Assembly: GCA_004794655.1 (NCBI GenBank)
Contig: SMMW01000087.1
Span: 3,212,501-3,276,500 of the forward strand
Source of the DNA: Marisa cornuarietis
Lineage: Eukaryota > Mollusca > Gastropoda > Architaenioglossa > Ampullariidae
Length of the DNA: 64,000 nucleotides
Direction of reading: 5' to 3'
In this document: positions 23,801 to 35,045 of the stretch, piece after piece
Layout of the letters: the number at the start of each line of letters is the position of its first letter
Position numbering within the stretch: the stretch's first letter is position 1
Translations under genes and position numbers: made by a program
The notes under the pieces: generated by a model
Seen by the model: the letters and a program-made list of their open reading frames with translations, nothing else
Databases searched by the model: none
Told to the model about the DNA's origin: nothing

Positions 23801-24892
23801 TGGCATTAAAGACTGTATGGCTCCCCCTAACTGGTGGTAATGAGAGTTTTGCTGCAAATCGCATGTTTAAATTTTACATGTTTCGTTCTTTATGTTACTG
23901 TCATGACACATGCTATCCCAAATACTGCACGTGTCACCCGAACGTCAGCGAGGGACAGTTGTATTCACCCATACCTACAGCAGACACGAGGAACGATTGC
24001 ATCAAACAGCAGGAACAAGGGACGGCTGTATCAAACCATACTTAAAGTACAAACGAGGAAAGTTCCTGTCAAATCACATCTGCATCATATATGGGTTGAG
24101 GGGGGGGACAATGGAGTCTTTACATCTTCTTACTACCATAATAGTTCTCTCAAAATCTCTCTTCAACCAGTCAGCGTGGATCTGCCTCCATCAGTGAGGA
24201 CACGAACTACAGCCTTCGGTGGACAATGAATGCGCGCATTTGCTTGTTTGTTTGTTTTGTTATCGCTGTTTATCGTTTAACCGTTTTTTAATTGTCGTCT
24301 TTTATCTCCTTCTTCCGATCATCCTTATCGCCATTATCCTTTAAGAACACGCGCTTCCAATATAGACACTTGCCCATCCAGTAGAGACACTCGTCCTCTC
24401 AATATAGACGAGTCTCCTAGTGTAGACACTCGCCCTTCCAATATAGATACATTTGAACATGCGAGGATGGTGGGTACACGTGCTGTACGACAATCGATTG
24501 CTAGACGTGCACACAGTTTCCCCATCAGAAATCCCACGGATATGAAAGAAAATGTTTGTACATCTAGACTTGAACTTGTGGACTTGTAGTGGGTATATAC
24601 TTCTCGGCACAAACACGTCCACCCCTTTGTCATCCCAACTGGCCAGCGAGATCATTGTGCGGCTTACACCTCCTCGTGCATCTCGTCTTCAAACGACGAC
24701 CGGCCGCGCGGATACAAGAAGCCGCACTTCCTCCTCTTGCACGCGCAGCTGTCGTGGAGACAACAAACGCCGGCTGACGTCGGGTGGCGAGAAGAATGGC
24801 GAAAATTGTCCGAGTGTGGGCAGCAGACAAGAGCTCGGGCTGTCTTGCAGCTTTTGTTGCAAAAGGCTGGTTCTGGCAGTGAAGTGCTTCTG
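20900..24892. other. Mostly unassigned DNA upstream of the neuropeptide-like gene
   Basis: It contains the candidate promoter and first exon of the gene to its left (about 21.6 kb), a long purine-rich stretch (22790-22960, GAGA/GGAA), a (TTTG)n tract (23720-23756) and a degenerate 25-bp-like repeat of AATATAGACACTCGCC motifs (24350-24450). I find no open frame with convincing domains or splice sites here. Confidence 0.5.
21672..21681 (-). promoter_or_regulatory. Candidate TATA box of the neuropeptide-like gene
   Basis: CTTATATAAG is self-complementary, so it fits either strand. On the minus strand it lies about 0.8 kb upstream of the ATG at 20879, with room for a 5' UTR exon and an intron before the acceptor at the ATG. 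Transcription would then start near 21645, next to a GA-rich tract. Confidence 0.4.
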
Positions 24893-24903
24893 ATCTGCTA
24901 CTC

Positions 24904-25172
24904 TAGGGGAAGCGGATGGCCGAGTGGTTAGAGCGCTGGCGTCCGAACCGAGAGCGCGCTGGTTCAATACCCGATAAGCGCAGCATACTTTCCCCAGTCG
25001 ACCCAGCTGACGGGAATGGGTACCTGACTCCATAGAGGGTTGGGGAAGGTAAGGCAGCGAGGGAGAGGAGATTGGCACCACCCTCTTGTAAAAGCTGGCC
25101 CCGAGAAAAGTGGGGTCTCTAACACCTCACTCCCCAACGACCTGAAAAGGTTATGGGATGACCTATACCTAT
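24904..25172 (+). mobile_element. tRNA-headed SINE with 11-bp target-site duplication
   Basis: It starts with a tRNA-Ser/Leu-like head (GGATGGCCGAGTGGTTAGAG, then a GGTTCAATACC B box). A body of about 170 bp follows, ending AAAAGGTTATGGGATGACCT with a short ACCTAT tail. It is flanked exactly by ATCTGCTACTC (24893-24903 and 25173-25183). An antisense copy lies at about 44998-45276. The head has promoter-like boxes but is not an intact tRNA gene. Confidence 0.88.
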
Positions 25173-25253
25173 ATCTGCTACTCAGAACCGTTGCCTCCAG
25201 ATTTGGTGGCATCCTCGGTGAGGCCGGTGAGAGTTGAGCGCTGCTGTCTAGCA

Positions 25254-25400
25254 GTGACAACGTTCCACATAACATTACTCTACACAATGTTCTTTGCCGC
25301 AGTGATAACCTTCCATATTACACTACGTTACACAATATTCTTTGCCGCAGTGATAACCTTCCATATTACACTACGTTACACAATGTTCTTTGCCGCAGTA
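25254..25400. repeat. 48-bp tandem repeat, three copies
   Basis: The unit contains TACACAATGTTCTTTGCCGC followed by AGTGATAACCTTCCATATTA. The second and third copies are nearly identical. Confidence 0.85.
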
Positions 25401-25470
25401 ACATCGATCCATGTGTTCAGATGCAAGACATACTACTGTCATATATGTAATAGAACGATGAACTATAAAC

Positions 25471-25580
25471 AGTAGGTTTCGTTGTTTTTATGTTATTTCA
25501 TCTTTCTTTCGTTGTTTTTGTGTTATTTCATCTTTCTTTCGTTGTTTTTGTGTTATTTCATCTTTCTTTCCTTGTATTCC
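25471..25580. repeat. 30-bp T-rich tandem repeat, about three copies
   Basis: The unit is TTTCGTTGTTTTTGTGTTAT followed by TTCATCTTTC. Three near-identical copies precede a degenerate one. Confidence 0.85.
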
Positions 25581-26936
25581 TGTTACGTTTTTTTTCTTTG
25601 TTCTATTTTTCTTTCTACAAGTGACATTTGTATAAAAGCACTAAGTGGGATTGTAAAGGGAGACAAAAATGCAAGCACTGAATGCCAAGCAATAACATAC
25701 CAAACATATGAGGATAAATTCCGAGTATTCTAGAAATGGTAACTTTATTATAAAAAAAGTTGTTGGAGTGCGATATTATCAATACTAGCTCATACTGTAA
25801 AATGATGGGTTTGTTTCAAACGCAGCATAACGCTTTAGATAGTGAGGAGGAGGAGGAGGAGGAGGAAACGATCTAGTGAGCACGTGACAAGCGGCACTGA
25901 CATCACTGAAGTCGTGATTCATGTGGCTACACCAGGTGTGTACTGACACATGGCAATGAGCGTATTGTACGCATTTTTTTTTCTTTTCTAAGCTTGAGTG
26001 GTATAATCTTGGTCATGCTGTTCAGGGATGACATGTTTGTTCCAGAATCGAGATCGCGTATTTACTCACGGTAAAGAAATAAACTACTGTTAGTTTCTGA
26101 GATCATCACATGTTAGGAACAAATAAATCAAACTAGGAGTTGTTGTGGCCACAAGACAGAGATTTGACTAGCAAGCTGCATGCTATGGATACGTCGATGT
26201 TGAGAACTTACCTGATGAGAGTGGAACCAGAATAGAAGACCTAGAGGGCGCCACCAGTCGGAGGGCAGGTGGCGTGTCGATGACTTGGCGCCATTCCAGT
26301 CAGCAGGAGGTGACCGTTTGCTAGGCGATGCCTCCTGCAGGGGTAGGGGAGGCAGCCGACAGGGTTGAGCGATGCAGGTGGCGAGCAGACGACTGAAGGT
26401 GACGTACCTGCAGGTGTGCAGACTCGAAGATCAGCCATTAAACGTGTAAACAACATGGTAGTCAGTAACAGAAGACTTGCCTGCTGCTAGGGACGTAGAC
26501 TCTGACTAGGAAACAAGAGGCAGCCCAAAAAATGGATTTTCAGTTAGTGAAACTGATTATTTAGTAATTAGGGAAACTGATTATTCGAGAAATGTTCCCC
26601 CCCTTCCCTTGGGTTTGTTCGAAAACTGTCAGGTTATCTTAAGAACAAAAATATGTTGTGAGTTGGTAGAGAAAGATGGGATTTTCAATTCATAGATAAT
26701 TTTATTTTTAGTGACAGAGGGAGACGACGAAACAGTTGTCGATTTTTGTACAGATTCATCACGCAGATGAGAAGCTAGAACAAAATTCACCAAACAGGAA
26801 TTTGTTTGGGGTTGTGGGCCTAATTATAGGCAAGGACAAAGATGCTTCCACTCTGCCTACTACAATTTCTGTAGGACAGCTGCCTGAAGCCTTCTGACAA
26901 CACTTTATGGAAAAAAAACCCGATACCATTAGGGCA

Positions 26937-27480
26937 GGGCAGGACTAGCTCTATACACAAGATACATGTGACTAATAGCTCTATACACAAGATATATGTG
27001 ACCGCTAGCTCTATACACAAGATATATGTGACCAATAGCTCTATACACAAGATATATGTGACCAATAGCTCTATACACAAGATACATGTGACTAATAGCT
27101 CTATACACAAGATATATGTGACCAATAGCTCTATATACAAGATCCATGTGACTAATAGCTCTATACACAAGATACATGTGACTAATAGCTCTATACACAA
27201 GAAACATGTGACCAATAGCTCTATACACACAATCCATGTGACCAATAGCTCTATACACAATATATATGTGACTAATAGCTCTATACACAAGATCCATGTG
27301 ACCAATAGCTCTATACACAAGATATATGTGACCAATAGCTCTATACATAAGATATATAGACCGCTAGCTCTATACACAAGATATATGTGATCAGTAGCTC
27401 TATATACAAGATATAATACATATATTATGTGACCACTAGCTCTATACACACGATATAATATATGTTATGTGAACACTAGC
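26937..27480. repeat. 30-bp minisatellite
   Basis: The unit is TAGCTCTATACACAAGATAT followed by ATGTGACCAA, about seventeen copies. The last units carry AT expansions and drift in length. Because 30 is a multiple of three, several frames stay open across it on both strands; none has a start context or splice support. Confidence 0.95.
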
Positions 27481-27484
27481 TCCG

Positions 27485-28640
27485 GCAGATCGCTGTGACA
27501 GGCATGCAGCAGGTCACGACAAGAACCAGAGCCCATAACAGCCATGACTGTCATAGTTCATGGCGATGGACGAAGCTACAGTAATGTGGGAGAATAGTCT
27601 CATGTTGTAACTGCTTGGTTAATACAACTTCTTTCTGTCCATAAGAGAACTCGTGATGTAAGTTTTCTAGATCAGTCCGTTTAACAGCCACCTGCAGTCC
27701 TGTCGGCGAGTACTGAACTCAAAGCACTGTGGTTGTATCTTTGTGACATTTTGCTTATTCCTGTCTATAGTTGACAGACACAGGCCACACTGTCAAACTA
27801 CACGATGACCACCTCTGATGACGATGACTCACTGATGTTGAGAGTGACCTTCACCTTGTTTTCTGCTAGTGGTAGGGAGATGATGTCATTAGGCTACTTG
27901 CTGGTGAAGTATCAGACAGCCTTGGTACTGCTCTGCTGTTTGCCGAGAGTAAACTCGCCATTTGATTTGAGCTCATGGTCCAATAGTCCTAACAACCCAT
28001 GGCTAAACCGCAGGACTAATGCACAGTCCATATTTGTAGACCACCCGTTGTTAGCGCCTCGTGTGTGTGAGGGTGTGCGCCAAGGTATTCATGTCCACAT
28101 TACCGCTTGGGTGTTGAGTGTTGCACTACTACTTGCCATGCTACTTGTGTACAATGGTTAGCGGTTTTCATGAACATTCTTTATCAATTTCTCTTTCTCG
28201 TGAGAAACTAACAGTTGTATGACATCCCATTGTATTGTAAGGGAGGGCATGAAAGTGTATTATGTTTTCATTGTAGTCCATAGCACTGTACAAAATGTAC
28301 GAGGCAGTGCTGACTATAAGCCTTTCCACGTGAGATCAGCCTCGCTCTTATTTCAACACCGGACAGTTCTCCAGAAAAATGTAATCATCTGTCGGGATGT
28401 GTGGCTGGCGATTTCCCCGTCAGAACATTAACGAATCAAACTTACCCTCTAGGGTAGGGAATAGGAATGATGTATTTCTTCCGCTATGGAAGTTCTGTTC
28501 TTTGATTTTAGTTTGTTACTTAAATGATTTCTCAAATTAAAAAGTTATAAAATGTTATAACACACAGAGCAAAATAAAATCCCAATGACGTTGAAATATA
28601 TTTTAAATTGAAACCAGAAAGAGGAAAATAATAGAGCGAA
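27485..28640. other. Unassigned interval between the 30-bp array and the signal exon
   Basis: No clear repeat or domain-bearing frame is seen. A plus-strand open frame at 27805-28161 is 118 codons, but its start and composition are unremarkable and no splice sites or family features support it. Confidence 0.45.
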
Positions 28641-28662
28641 CATTTTATTTTGCTGTACTTAC

Positions 28663-28757
28663 CGACAGATGGCGCAGTTTTCTGCCTCGTCCCCACCACA
28701 TGGAGGCACCTGGATACCCAGGGTGAGCAGCAGGAGAAGAGAGAAGAGGTTGGCCAT
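28663..28757 (-). CDS. First coding exon of a secreted protein (partial)
   Basis: The ATG at 28757 opens MANLFSLLLLLTLGIQ, a textbook signal peptide, followed by a short cysteine-containing segment (VPPCGGDEAENCAIC). The exon ends at a GTAAGT donor (28657-28662) after two bases of a codon. Downstream exons on the minus strand were not found with confidence. One candidate acceptor (CTTGTTTCCTAG, near 26510) would give a quick stop in this phase, and a 29-nt GTAAGT-ended candidate lies near 26215-26240. The signal exon resembles that of the gene at 32593-50498 in kind only. It may be a separate small secreted-protein gene. Confidence 0.45.
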
Positions 28758-29061
28758 CAGAAGGGAAGGCACGGGTGGGCGCATATGTGTGTGTGCGTGT
28801 GTGTGAAGGTGAGGCTGTGGCGAGGACGTCTTCACGAGACGAGGAAGTCTTAAGACGCCGGAGACGCGAGCTTCCAGTGCCAGCCAACGGCTGAGTGCCA
28901 CGTCGACAGTGGGCGCAGGTCTGGCAGCACTGTCACCGCCTGGTGCTGTGAGATGTGGCGATGAGCCGAGGCCAGGGAACCTTGTCATCCGACATTTTAA
29001 CAACCCACAAAAAATACACCACAATTAACAAAGCTGCCTACGTAGATTTGGTCTTCGCGGT

Positions 29062-29092
<31 letters not shown>

Positions 29093-29249
29093 GAACAGTA
29101 GGCGTTAATTACAATGGTCACAAGGTCAATTTGCACACCCCTCAAAGGACTGACCCCCACGTCTTCAGCGTTCATTACTGCACAATGAGCTTTCTTGTAA
29201 AACAGTCGATGACGGGATGAGCAGACATTAAGCTGACAGCAGGTAAACG

Positions 29250-29640
29250 ATAGGAGACATGAATAAACCAGAGAAAGCGTGAGCTTTTGAAAGAAAAGGA
29301 GTGATTCAGAAAGAGAGATGGGGAAGGGGTTTAAGAGGAAGAGTTTGACAGTTTTAAAGAAAAAGATAGCTTTAGAAACAGAGAAAGGGAAGTTGCTTTA
29401 GAGAGAAAAGAGATAAAGGATGAAATTTTAGAAACAAAAGAAAGGGAATGTTAGTCAAGAAAAGGAAAGGAGTCATAAAAAGAGAAAAGAGAGAGAGGTG
29501 AGTTTCAGAAAATAAAGAGAAATAATCTTTAGAAAGAGAGTTTTATAAAATAAAAAAAAGAGGGTGAGCTTTAGAACGAGAAAGGACGTTTCAGAAAGAC
29601 AGAGGGAAGAAGATTTAGAAAGAAGAATGGTAAAGGAGGA
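29250..29640. repeat. Purine-rich (GAAA/AGAGA) tract
   Basis: About 390 bp almost entirely of A and G on the plus strand, with recurring TTTAGAAA and GAGAAAG words. It follows a poly-A run at 29062-29085. Such tracts can form triplexes; no coding content is seen. Confidence 0.7.
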
Positions 29641-29712
29641 GGTTAGTAACAAAATCAACGACTCTACGACCACCGTCATTACCGTTAGCTAGAAAAAGAC
29701 CAGTGACAGCTA

Positions 29713-30131
29713 GATGAGCCTCTCTGTGATATCACAGAGAAAGACTAGCAAGTGGTGGTAGATATCACTTGATGAGCCTCGCTGTGATATCACAGAGAAA
29801 GACTAGCAAGTGGTGGTAGATATCACTTGATGAGCCTCGCTGTGATATCACAGAGAAAGACTAGCAAGTGGTGGTAGATATCACTTGATGAGCCTCGCTG
29901 TGATATCACAGAGAAAGACTAGCAAGTGGTGGTAGATATCACTTGATGAGCCTCGCTGTGATATCACAGAGAAAGACTAGCAAGTGGTGGTAGATATCAC
30001 TTGATGAGCCTCGCTGTGATATCACAGAGAAAGACTAGCAAGTGGTGGTAGATATCACTTGATGAGCCTCGCTGTGATATCACAGAGAAAGACTAGTGAT
30101 ATCTACCACCACTTGCTAGTGATATCACGGA
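29713..30131. repeat. 58-bp palindrome-bearing minisatellite with terminal foldback
   Basis: Seven units start at 29713, 29771, 29829, 29887, 29945, 30003 and 30061 and are nearly identical. Each contains the perfect palindrome CTGTGATATCACAG. In the last unit the sequence turns back on itself: ACTAGCAAGTGGTGGTAGAT at 30034 onward pairs with the reverse complement ending at 30120, a 26-bp perfect inverted repeat (30034-30059 with 30095-30120) around a 35-nt loop. Confidence 0.95.
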
Positions 30132-30522
30132 TATAGACTAGCAGGTAAATAGAAGGAAAAGACAGAACATTCAAATAAAGGGAAGGGAGGAAGACTGGAT
30201 TGTACCCCTAATCCTCACCCTCATCGCATTTTGTTTTCCAGGGAGGGTCGGCATATTGGTCTCTAGGAGGTCTGAAGACCATAGTTGTAGTCATCACCGT
30301 ATTTAGTGTCCATGTATGTGAAAATGTGCGTGAACTGTGTCCCATCAAATCTTGCTAGCTCTAATTTTCAAAACCTATTGCAACGCATCTGTGGTAATTT
30401 TCAAGTGCCTTCCACTCCTTTCAGTAATCTGCATAAACCCATTAACGGGAGCTCTGGCAATGAGTGCAGGTGATTAACATTTTCGACGCAGGGGAGAGTC
30501 AGTAACATGGCAAATGCAGATT

Positions 30523-30523
<1 letters not shown>

Positions 30524-30580
<57 letters not shown>
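30524..30580. repeat. CA microsatellite
   Basis: An uninterrupted (CA)n tract of about 57 bp. Confidence 0.98.
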
Positions 30581-30582
<2 letters not shown>

Positions 30583-32102
30583 GAGAGAATTTTCCTGAAT
30601 TCATAACAAGTGCGGAGACACTGGTTGTTCTGACATGCACTTCTTTTAAAATATTTCATCAGCGTATACAGTGTATTTATTTCAGTCATATTTCAGTAGC
30701 GTATACGATGTATTTGTTTCAGTCATATTTCAGAGCCTATATTCATATTTCAATAGCGCAGAGAATGTCACTGGCTGGAAGTTAAGAGTTCACCCAGAAA
30801 GACAAGCGGGTCTGACATGACGAGTTGTAAAAAAAACTATTTTCCCCCATTGCATTTTCTTGTGGCTTCTGCGGGGCCTGTGTTTGAACAAGAAAACCAG
30901 ACGTTAAATTTTTTGAACAGGCCACAATTGATTGGCGCATAACTTAGGCTGCTCTGTTTAAATGGAAGAAAAATACTTTCGTGGGGTGTTCGCCAATCCC
31001 TGACGAGCGGCTTCTGACGTCACTACAGTATTGTAACCACTGCCTCCACCGACAGCCTGCAAGCGACGCCCACGACCCTGGGACAGGTTCCATCACACCT
31101 CCACGCCCTGCTTCTCTGTACCGGCGAGTGGTTGGGGGGGGGGATTAACGACCATTGCACGAACGACTGTCCGACTTCAGCCACACGCCAAACACCGCGT
31201 GCACAAACTCACCGAGGCACGTGCACAACACAAGTGGACAATCCTGAACTACAGCTTCACCATCTGCAACGTTATATTCAGTCAGCAGGCACAAGCAAAA
31301 TGAAGAGATGAGGAGGGAATGTATGGCTGCAGTCAAAAGAAAGTGCTTTTTCCTCCAACGTGAATCTGGGAAAGAAATATTGATCTCCATGCAAGCCTCA
31401 TTTTTCAGTCTTGTGAAAAAAATTAACATTTTTGTTGTGAATCTTTCTTGCTGGTCCGGTTTTAATTTTGTCCCTCGATAATTGCCAAGTTAAATTAGTG
31501 TATTTATCAAAGTCGAAATTGTGTGCCTGCGTTTTTGTGATTTTACCAAAATTTTCTTTTCAGTGGAGGTTATATCTTGATCAGCGAGGCACTGCTCTCG
31601 GCATATTGATGAAATAAGGGTGAGGTCAGGAAGGACAAAAACACGACAAAGTGACGAAAAGATAACTTGGATTGAGGAAGAAAACATGAGAGAGGGTGGC
31701 AGAAGAAGAAAAAGAAGAAGTGCACAAGTTACATGACAGAACTATAAAACAGAATTAATTTTTTTTAAATCAAAGATCTGGTGAAAAGCATGGAAAGAAA
31801 GAAAATATTTAAAAAGGACTGAAGGTACAAAGAATGTAGCGAGCGAGAGATTTTTTTAATATGTTTTAAGATTAGACAACATTAAACAGCACGAATATGA
31901 AACTGGTTTATTTTTCTGTTTGAATCCCAAAATGTAACTCTCGAAGATAGTTTTGATCATATAGAAAAAGGTTGTTTATGTGCATGACTCCATGAAATAT
32001 TGGTTTGTCTTCTCAGCTAACTCGGCATGTTGCTTTGGACGTAGAGAAACAAGGCAAGAAGGACCAGACAGAGAAACAAATGATTTAACAGAATCTTAAC
32101 AG

Positions 32103-32228
32103 AAATAAATGATTTGGCAGAAACAATGGCTTTGACACAATCCTACAGAAACAATGGCTTTGACACAATCCCACAGAAACAATGGCTTTGACACAATCCC
32201 ACAGAAACAATGGCTTTGACACAATCCT
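32103..32228. repeat. 28-bp tandem repeat, about four copies
   Basis: The unit is ACAATGGCTTTGACACAATC followed by CCACAGAA, nearly perfect. It lies downstream of the stop codon of the mucin-like gene and could fall in its 3' UTR. Confidence 0.9.
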
Positions 32229-32592
32229 AAGAGAAGTACAGAAGCGACAATGAGACACACACAGCGATGATCTACAATTTCAAATGTGACAACAAAGACC
32301 AGTTTCGGTTTTCTCTATTTCATACGGTCCTTACATCTTGCCCTCGAAGGCAAGTGTTGTGGTGTTGTAGGTGACAATGACTTTCCTACACTAACCGTCA
32401 CTGTCACTGCCATGTCCGCAGGTTGCTTGCTGGTCCTGTCGGCGAAAAGACGTTGACGCGACGTGAAACAGAGAGTGCCACTCGCTGAAGAATTTGCATG
32501 AACCGTGTCTTTGGATTCTACGTGACCACGTGATGGCGGGGGAAGGGAGGTCACCTGGCCTCGCTCGTGACACGTGACACGGTCCCCGCGCG

Positions 32593-32681
32593 CTACACAC
32601 GAAATGTCAGGGCGACGACCAGTGATGAAGACAACAACAGCATGCAGTGACTCGTCCTTTCCGCCCAGTTGATGGAGAAAC
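32593..32681 (-). CDS. Terminal exon of the mucin-like gene: hydrophobic, GPI-type tail
   Basis: After a TTTGTTTAG acceptor the exon encodes FSINWAERTSHC and then MLLLSSSLVVALTFRV before TAG. A hydrophobic stretch of about 15 residues ending almost at the stop, preceded by polar and small residues, is the usual shape of a GPI-attachment signal; a very short tail-anchored form is the alternative. Phase fits the preceding exon, whose last base completes the Gly codon. The omega site is not obvious. Confidence 0.65.
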
Positions 32682-35005
32682 CTAAACAAACACCGACACC
32701 CGTTACAGTCACAATGGTGCTGGCACCAGCATTATTTAGATTACGTCATTAATCTCGCGCGCACACATGCGCATGCATCCATCCACCTATTCCCCGTTTA
32801 AACCATTTTTTTTAATTGTTTGTGAGGAAGGGGTTGGGCGGGGTGTTGTGCCCAGCCCAGTATCCCCCCACCTTCTTCATCTTCGTGAACATGGGTCAAA
32901 TGTGGAGGAAGACGTGGGGTGGGGGACTGGTATTAGTTTGAGCACGAGGCCACGAGCACGGAGGTACGCATGCGCAACAACGAATGAATATCAGAATGTT
33001 AGAATATTAGACTGATATTCACAATTGTTTTCTCTACAGATATTTATAGAAAAGACAAGTAAAATAAAATGCTTGGACCTATACAGGTTCACCAAGTCTG
33101 GATGTATTTGCATGTTCATCGAATTCCGCTGGAACCAGACTTGGGGAACCTCTCATGCCAGGACTTGTGGGTTTGCTGGACCACGTGACCTGACTTATGA
33201 GCCTTTAGGGGAGCAATAACCACACCAAAGACCTACCGTAGATCCTCGAAAACAAAAATTTGTCGCGGAAGTCAGCTTCAGCCCGAACAGTCCGCGTCTC
33301 TGTCGTCGCTTTAGCTTCAGGCGAGGAGGCGGAGGGCGCAGTGGAAGTGGGCGCTGTAGCTGATGTGGCTGGTGTGGTAGTGCTTGCAGTTGTTTCAGTA
33401 GCAGGTACCACTGTATGTGGTATGATCGCTGACACTGTGGTTGGTGTGGTCGCTGTCGTAGTTGGAGGCGTAGTTGTGGTCGGTGAAGTTGTGGTTGCTG
33501 TCGTGGTATTAGGAGTAGTACTTGTAGTAGTTGTTGACGTTGTGGATGGCGTGGTAGTAGATGTAGTTGTGACAGTAGAAGTCGTGGTTGGTGTGGTTGT
33601 AGTGGTTGTAGGTGTAGTTGACGAAGTCGTGGTTGGTGTGGTTGTAGTGGTTGTAGGTGTAGTTGACGAAGTCGTGGTTGGTGTGGTTGTAGTGGTTGTA
33701 GGTGTAAATGTTGACGAAGTCGTGGGTGGTGTGGTGGTAGTGGGTGTAGTTGTGGTCGTTGAAGTCGTGGTTGATGTGGTCGTTGTAATGGTTGTAGGTG
33801 TAGTTGTGGTCGTATAAGGAGTGGTTGGTGTGGTTGTAGTGGTTGTAGGTGTAGTTGTTGACGAAGTCGTGACTGGTGTAGTGGTAGTGGGTGTAGTTGT
33901 GGTCGTTGAAGTCGGGGTTGGTGTGGTCGTTGTCGTAGTTGTAGTTGTTGAAGTCCGGGTTGGTGTGGTCGTTGTCGTGGTTGTAGATGTAGTTATGGTC
34001 GTTGAAGCTGTCGTTGGAGTGGTCGTTGTCGTAGTTGTAGGTGTCGTCGTGGTCGTTGAAGGAGTGGTTGTAGGAGTAGTGGACGTGATTGTAGTCGTTG
34101 ACGTTGTGGATGGCGTTGACGTGATAGCAGCTGTAGTTGTAGTAGTTCTCGTTGTAGTACTTGTAGTAGTAGTAGTAGTAGTAGACAATGTTGTACTTGG
34201 TGTAGCAGTAGTTGTACCGGTTGTTGATGTTGATAAGGACAGGACGTTGGTAGATGTCGACACATTGCTGGGTTTGCCTGTTGTAGTGGCCGGTACGGGA
34301 CTACTTCCTGTAGTGTTGGTACTTACAGAGCCTGCACCCAACAAGTCACAATACCGGGTACTTGTACACAATAGCGGGTACTTGTACACAATACAGGGTA
34401 CTTGTACACAATAGCGGGTACTTGTACACAATAGCGGGTAGTTGTACACAATACAGGGTACTTGTACACAATACCGGGTACTTGTACACAATACAGGGTA
34501 CTTGTACACAATACCGGGTACTTGTATACAATACAGGGTACTTGTACACAATACCGGGGTACTTGTACACAATAGCGGGTACTTGTACACAATACAGGGT
34601 ACTTGTACACAATAGCGGGTACTTGTAAACAATACAGGATACTTGTACACAATAGCGGGTACTTGTACACAATAGCGGGTACTTGTACACAATACAGGGA
34701 TACAGGGTACTTGTACACAATAGCGGGTACTTGTAAACAATACAGGGTACTTGTACACAATAGCGGGTACTTGTAAACAATACAGGGTACTTGTACACAA
34801 TAGCGGGTACTTGTAAACAATACAGGGTACTTGTACACAATACCGGGTACTTGTACTGACCGCAACTCTTACTCTTAACATGGAGCTCTAGCAATGACAC
34901 GCTCTTTATAAATAGACACAGAGATACAGTTGTACATTACAAACATATTATGTATCCATACATATATAATGTATATGTGTGTTAGTCTAAATATGCGTGT
35001 GCATC

Positions 35006-35045
<40 letters not shown>

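Noticed and set aside
24910..24985. Possible tRNA-Ser/Leu gene
   Set aside because: The tRNA-like part is the head of a SINE with a target-site duplication and a second copy elsewhere; the acceptor stem and 3' end of a functional tRNA are not present.
26241..26456. Minus-strand 71-codon open frame as an exon of the orphan secreted gene
   Set aside because: A GTACGT donor occurs inside it and the best acceptor upstream gives an early stop in the required phase, so I could not build a coherent gene.
29713..30131. CRISPR-like appearance of the 58-bp and 28-bp arrays
   Set aside because: Units are contiguous without unique spacers and the setting is an animal genome; these are minisatellites.
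33260..34414. Long Val-rich plus-strand open frames (VVVVVGVV-type) over 33.3-34.4 kb
   Set aside because: They are the complement of the Thr-rich exon on the minus strand, which has splice sites and phase support. Poly-Val proteins of this kind are not credible.
34323..34900. Minus-strand repeat protein YKYPVLCTSTRYC..., apparently fused to the mucin-like frame
   Set aside because: The 20-bp array is intronic. A GGGTGCAG acceptor separates it from the Thr-rich exon, and the upstream exon joins that acceptor in phase.
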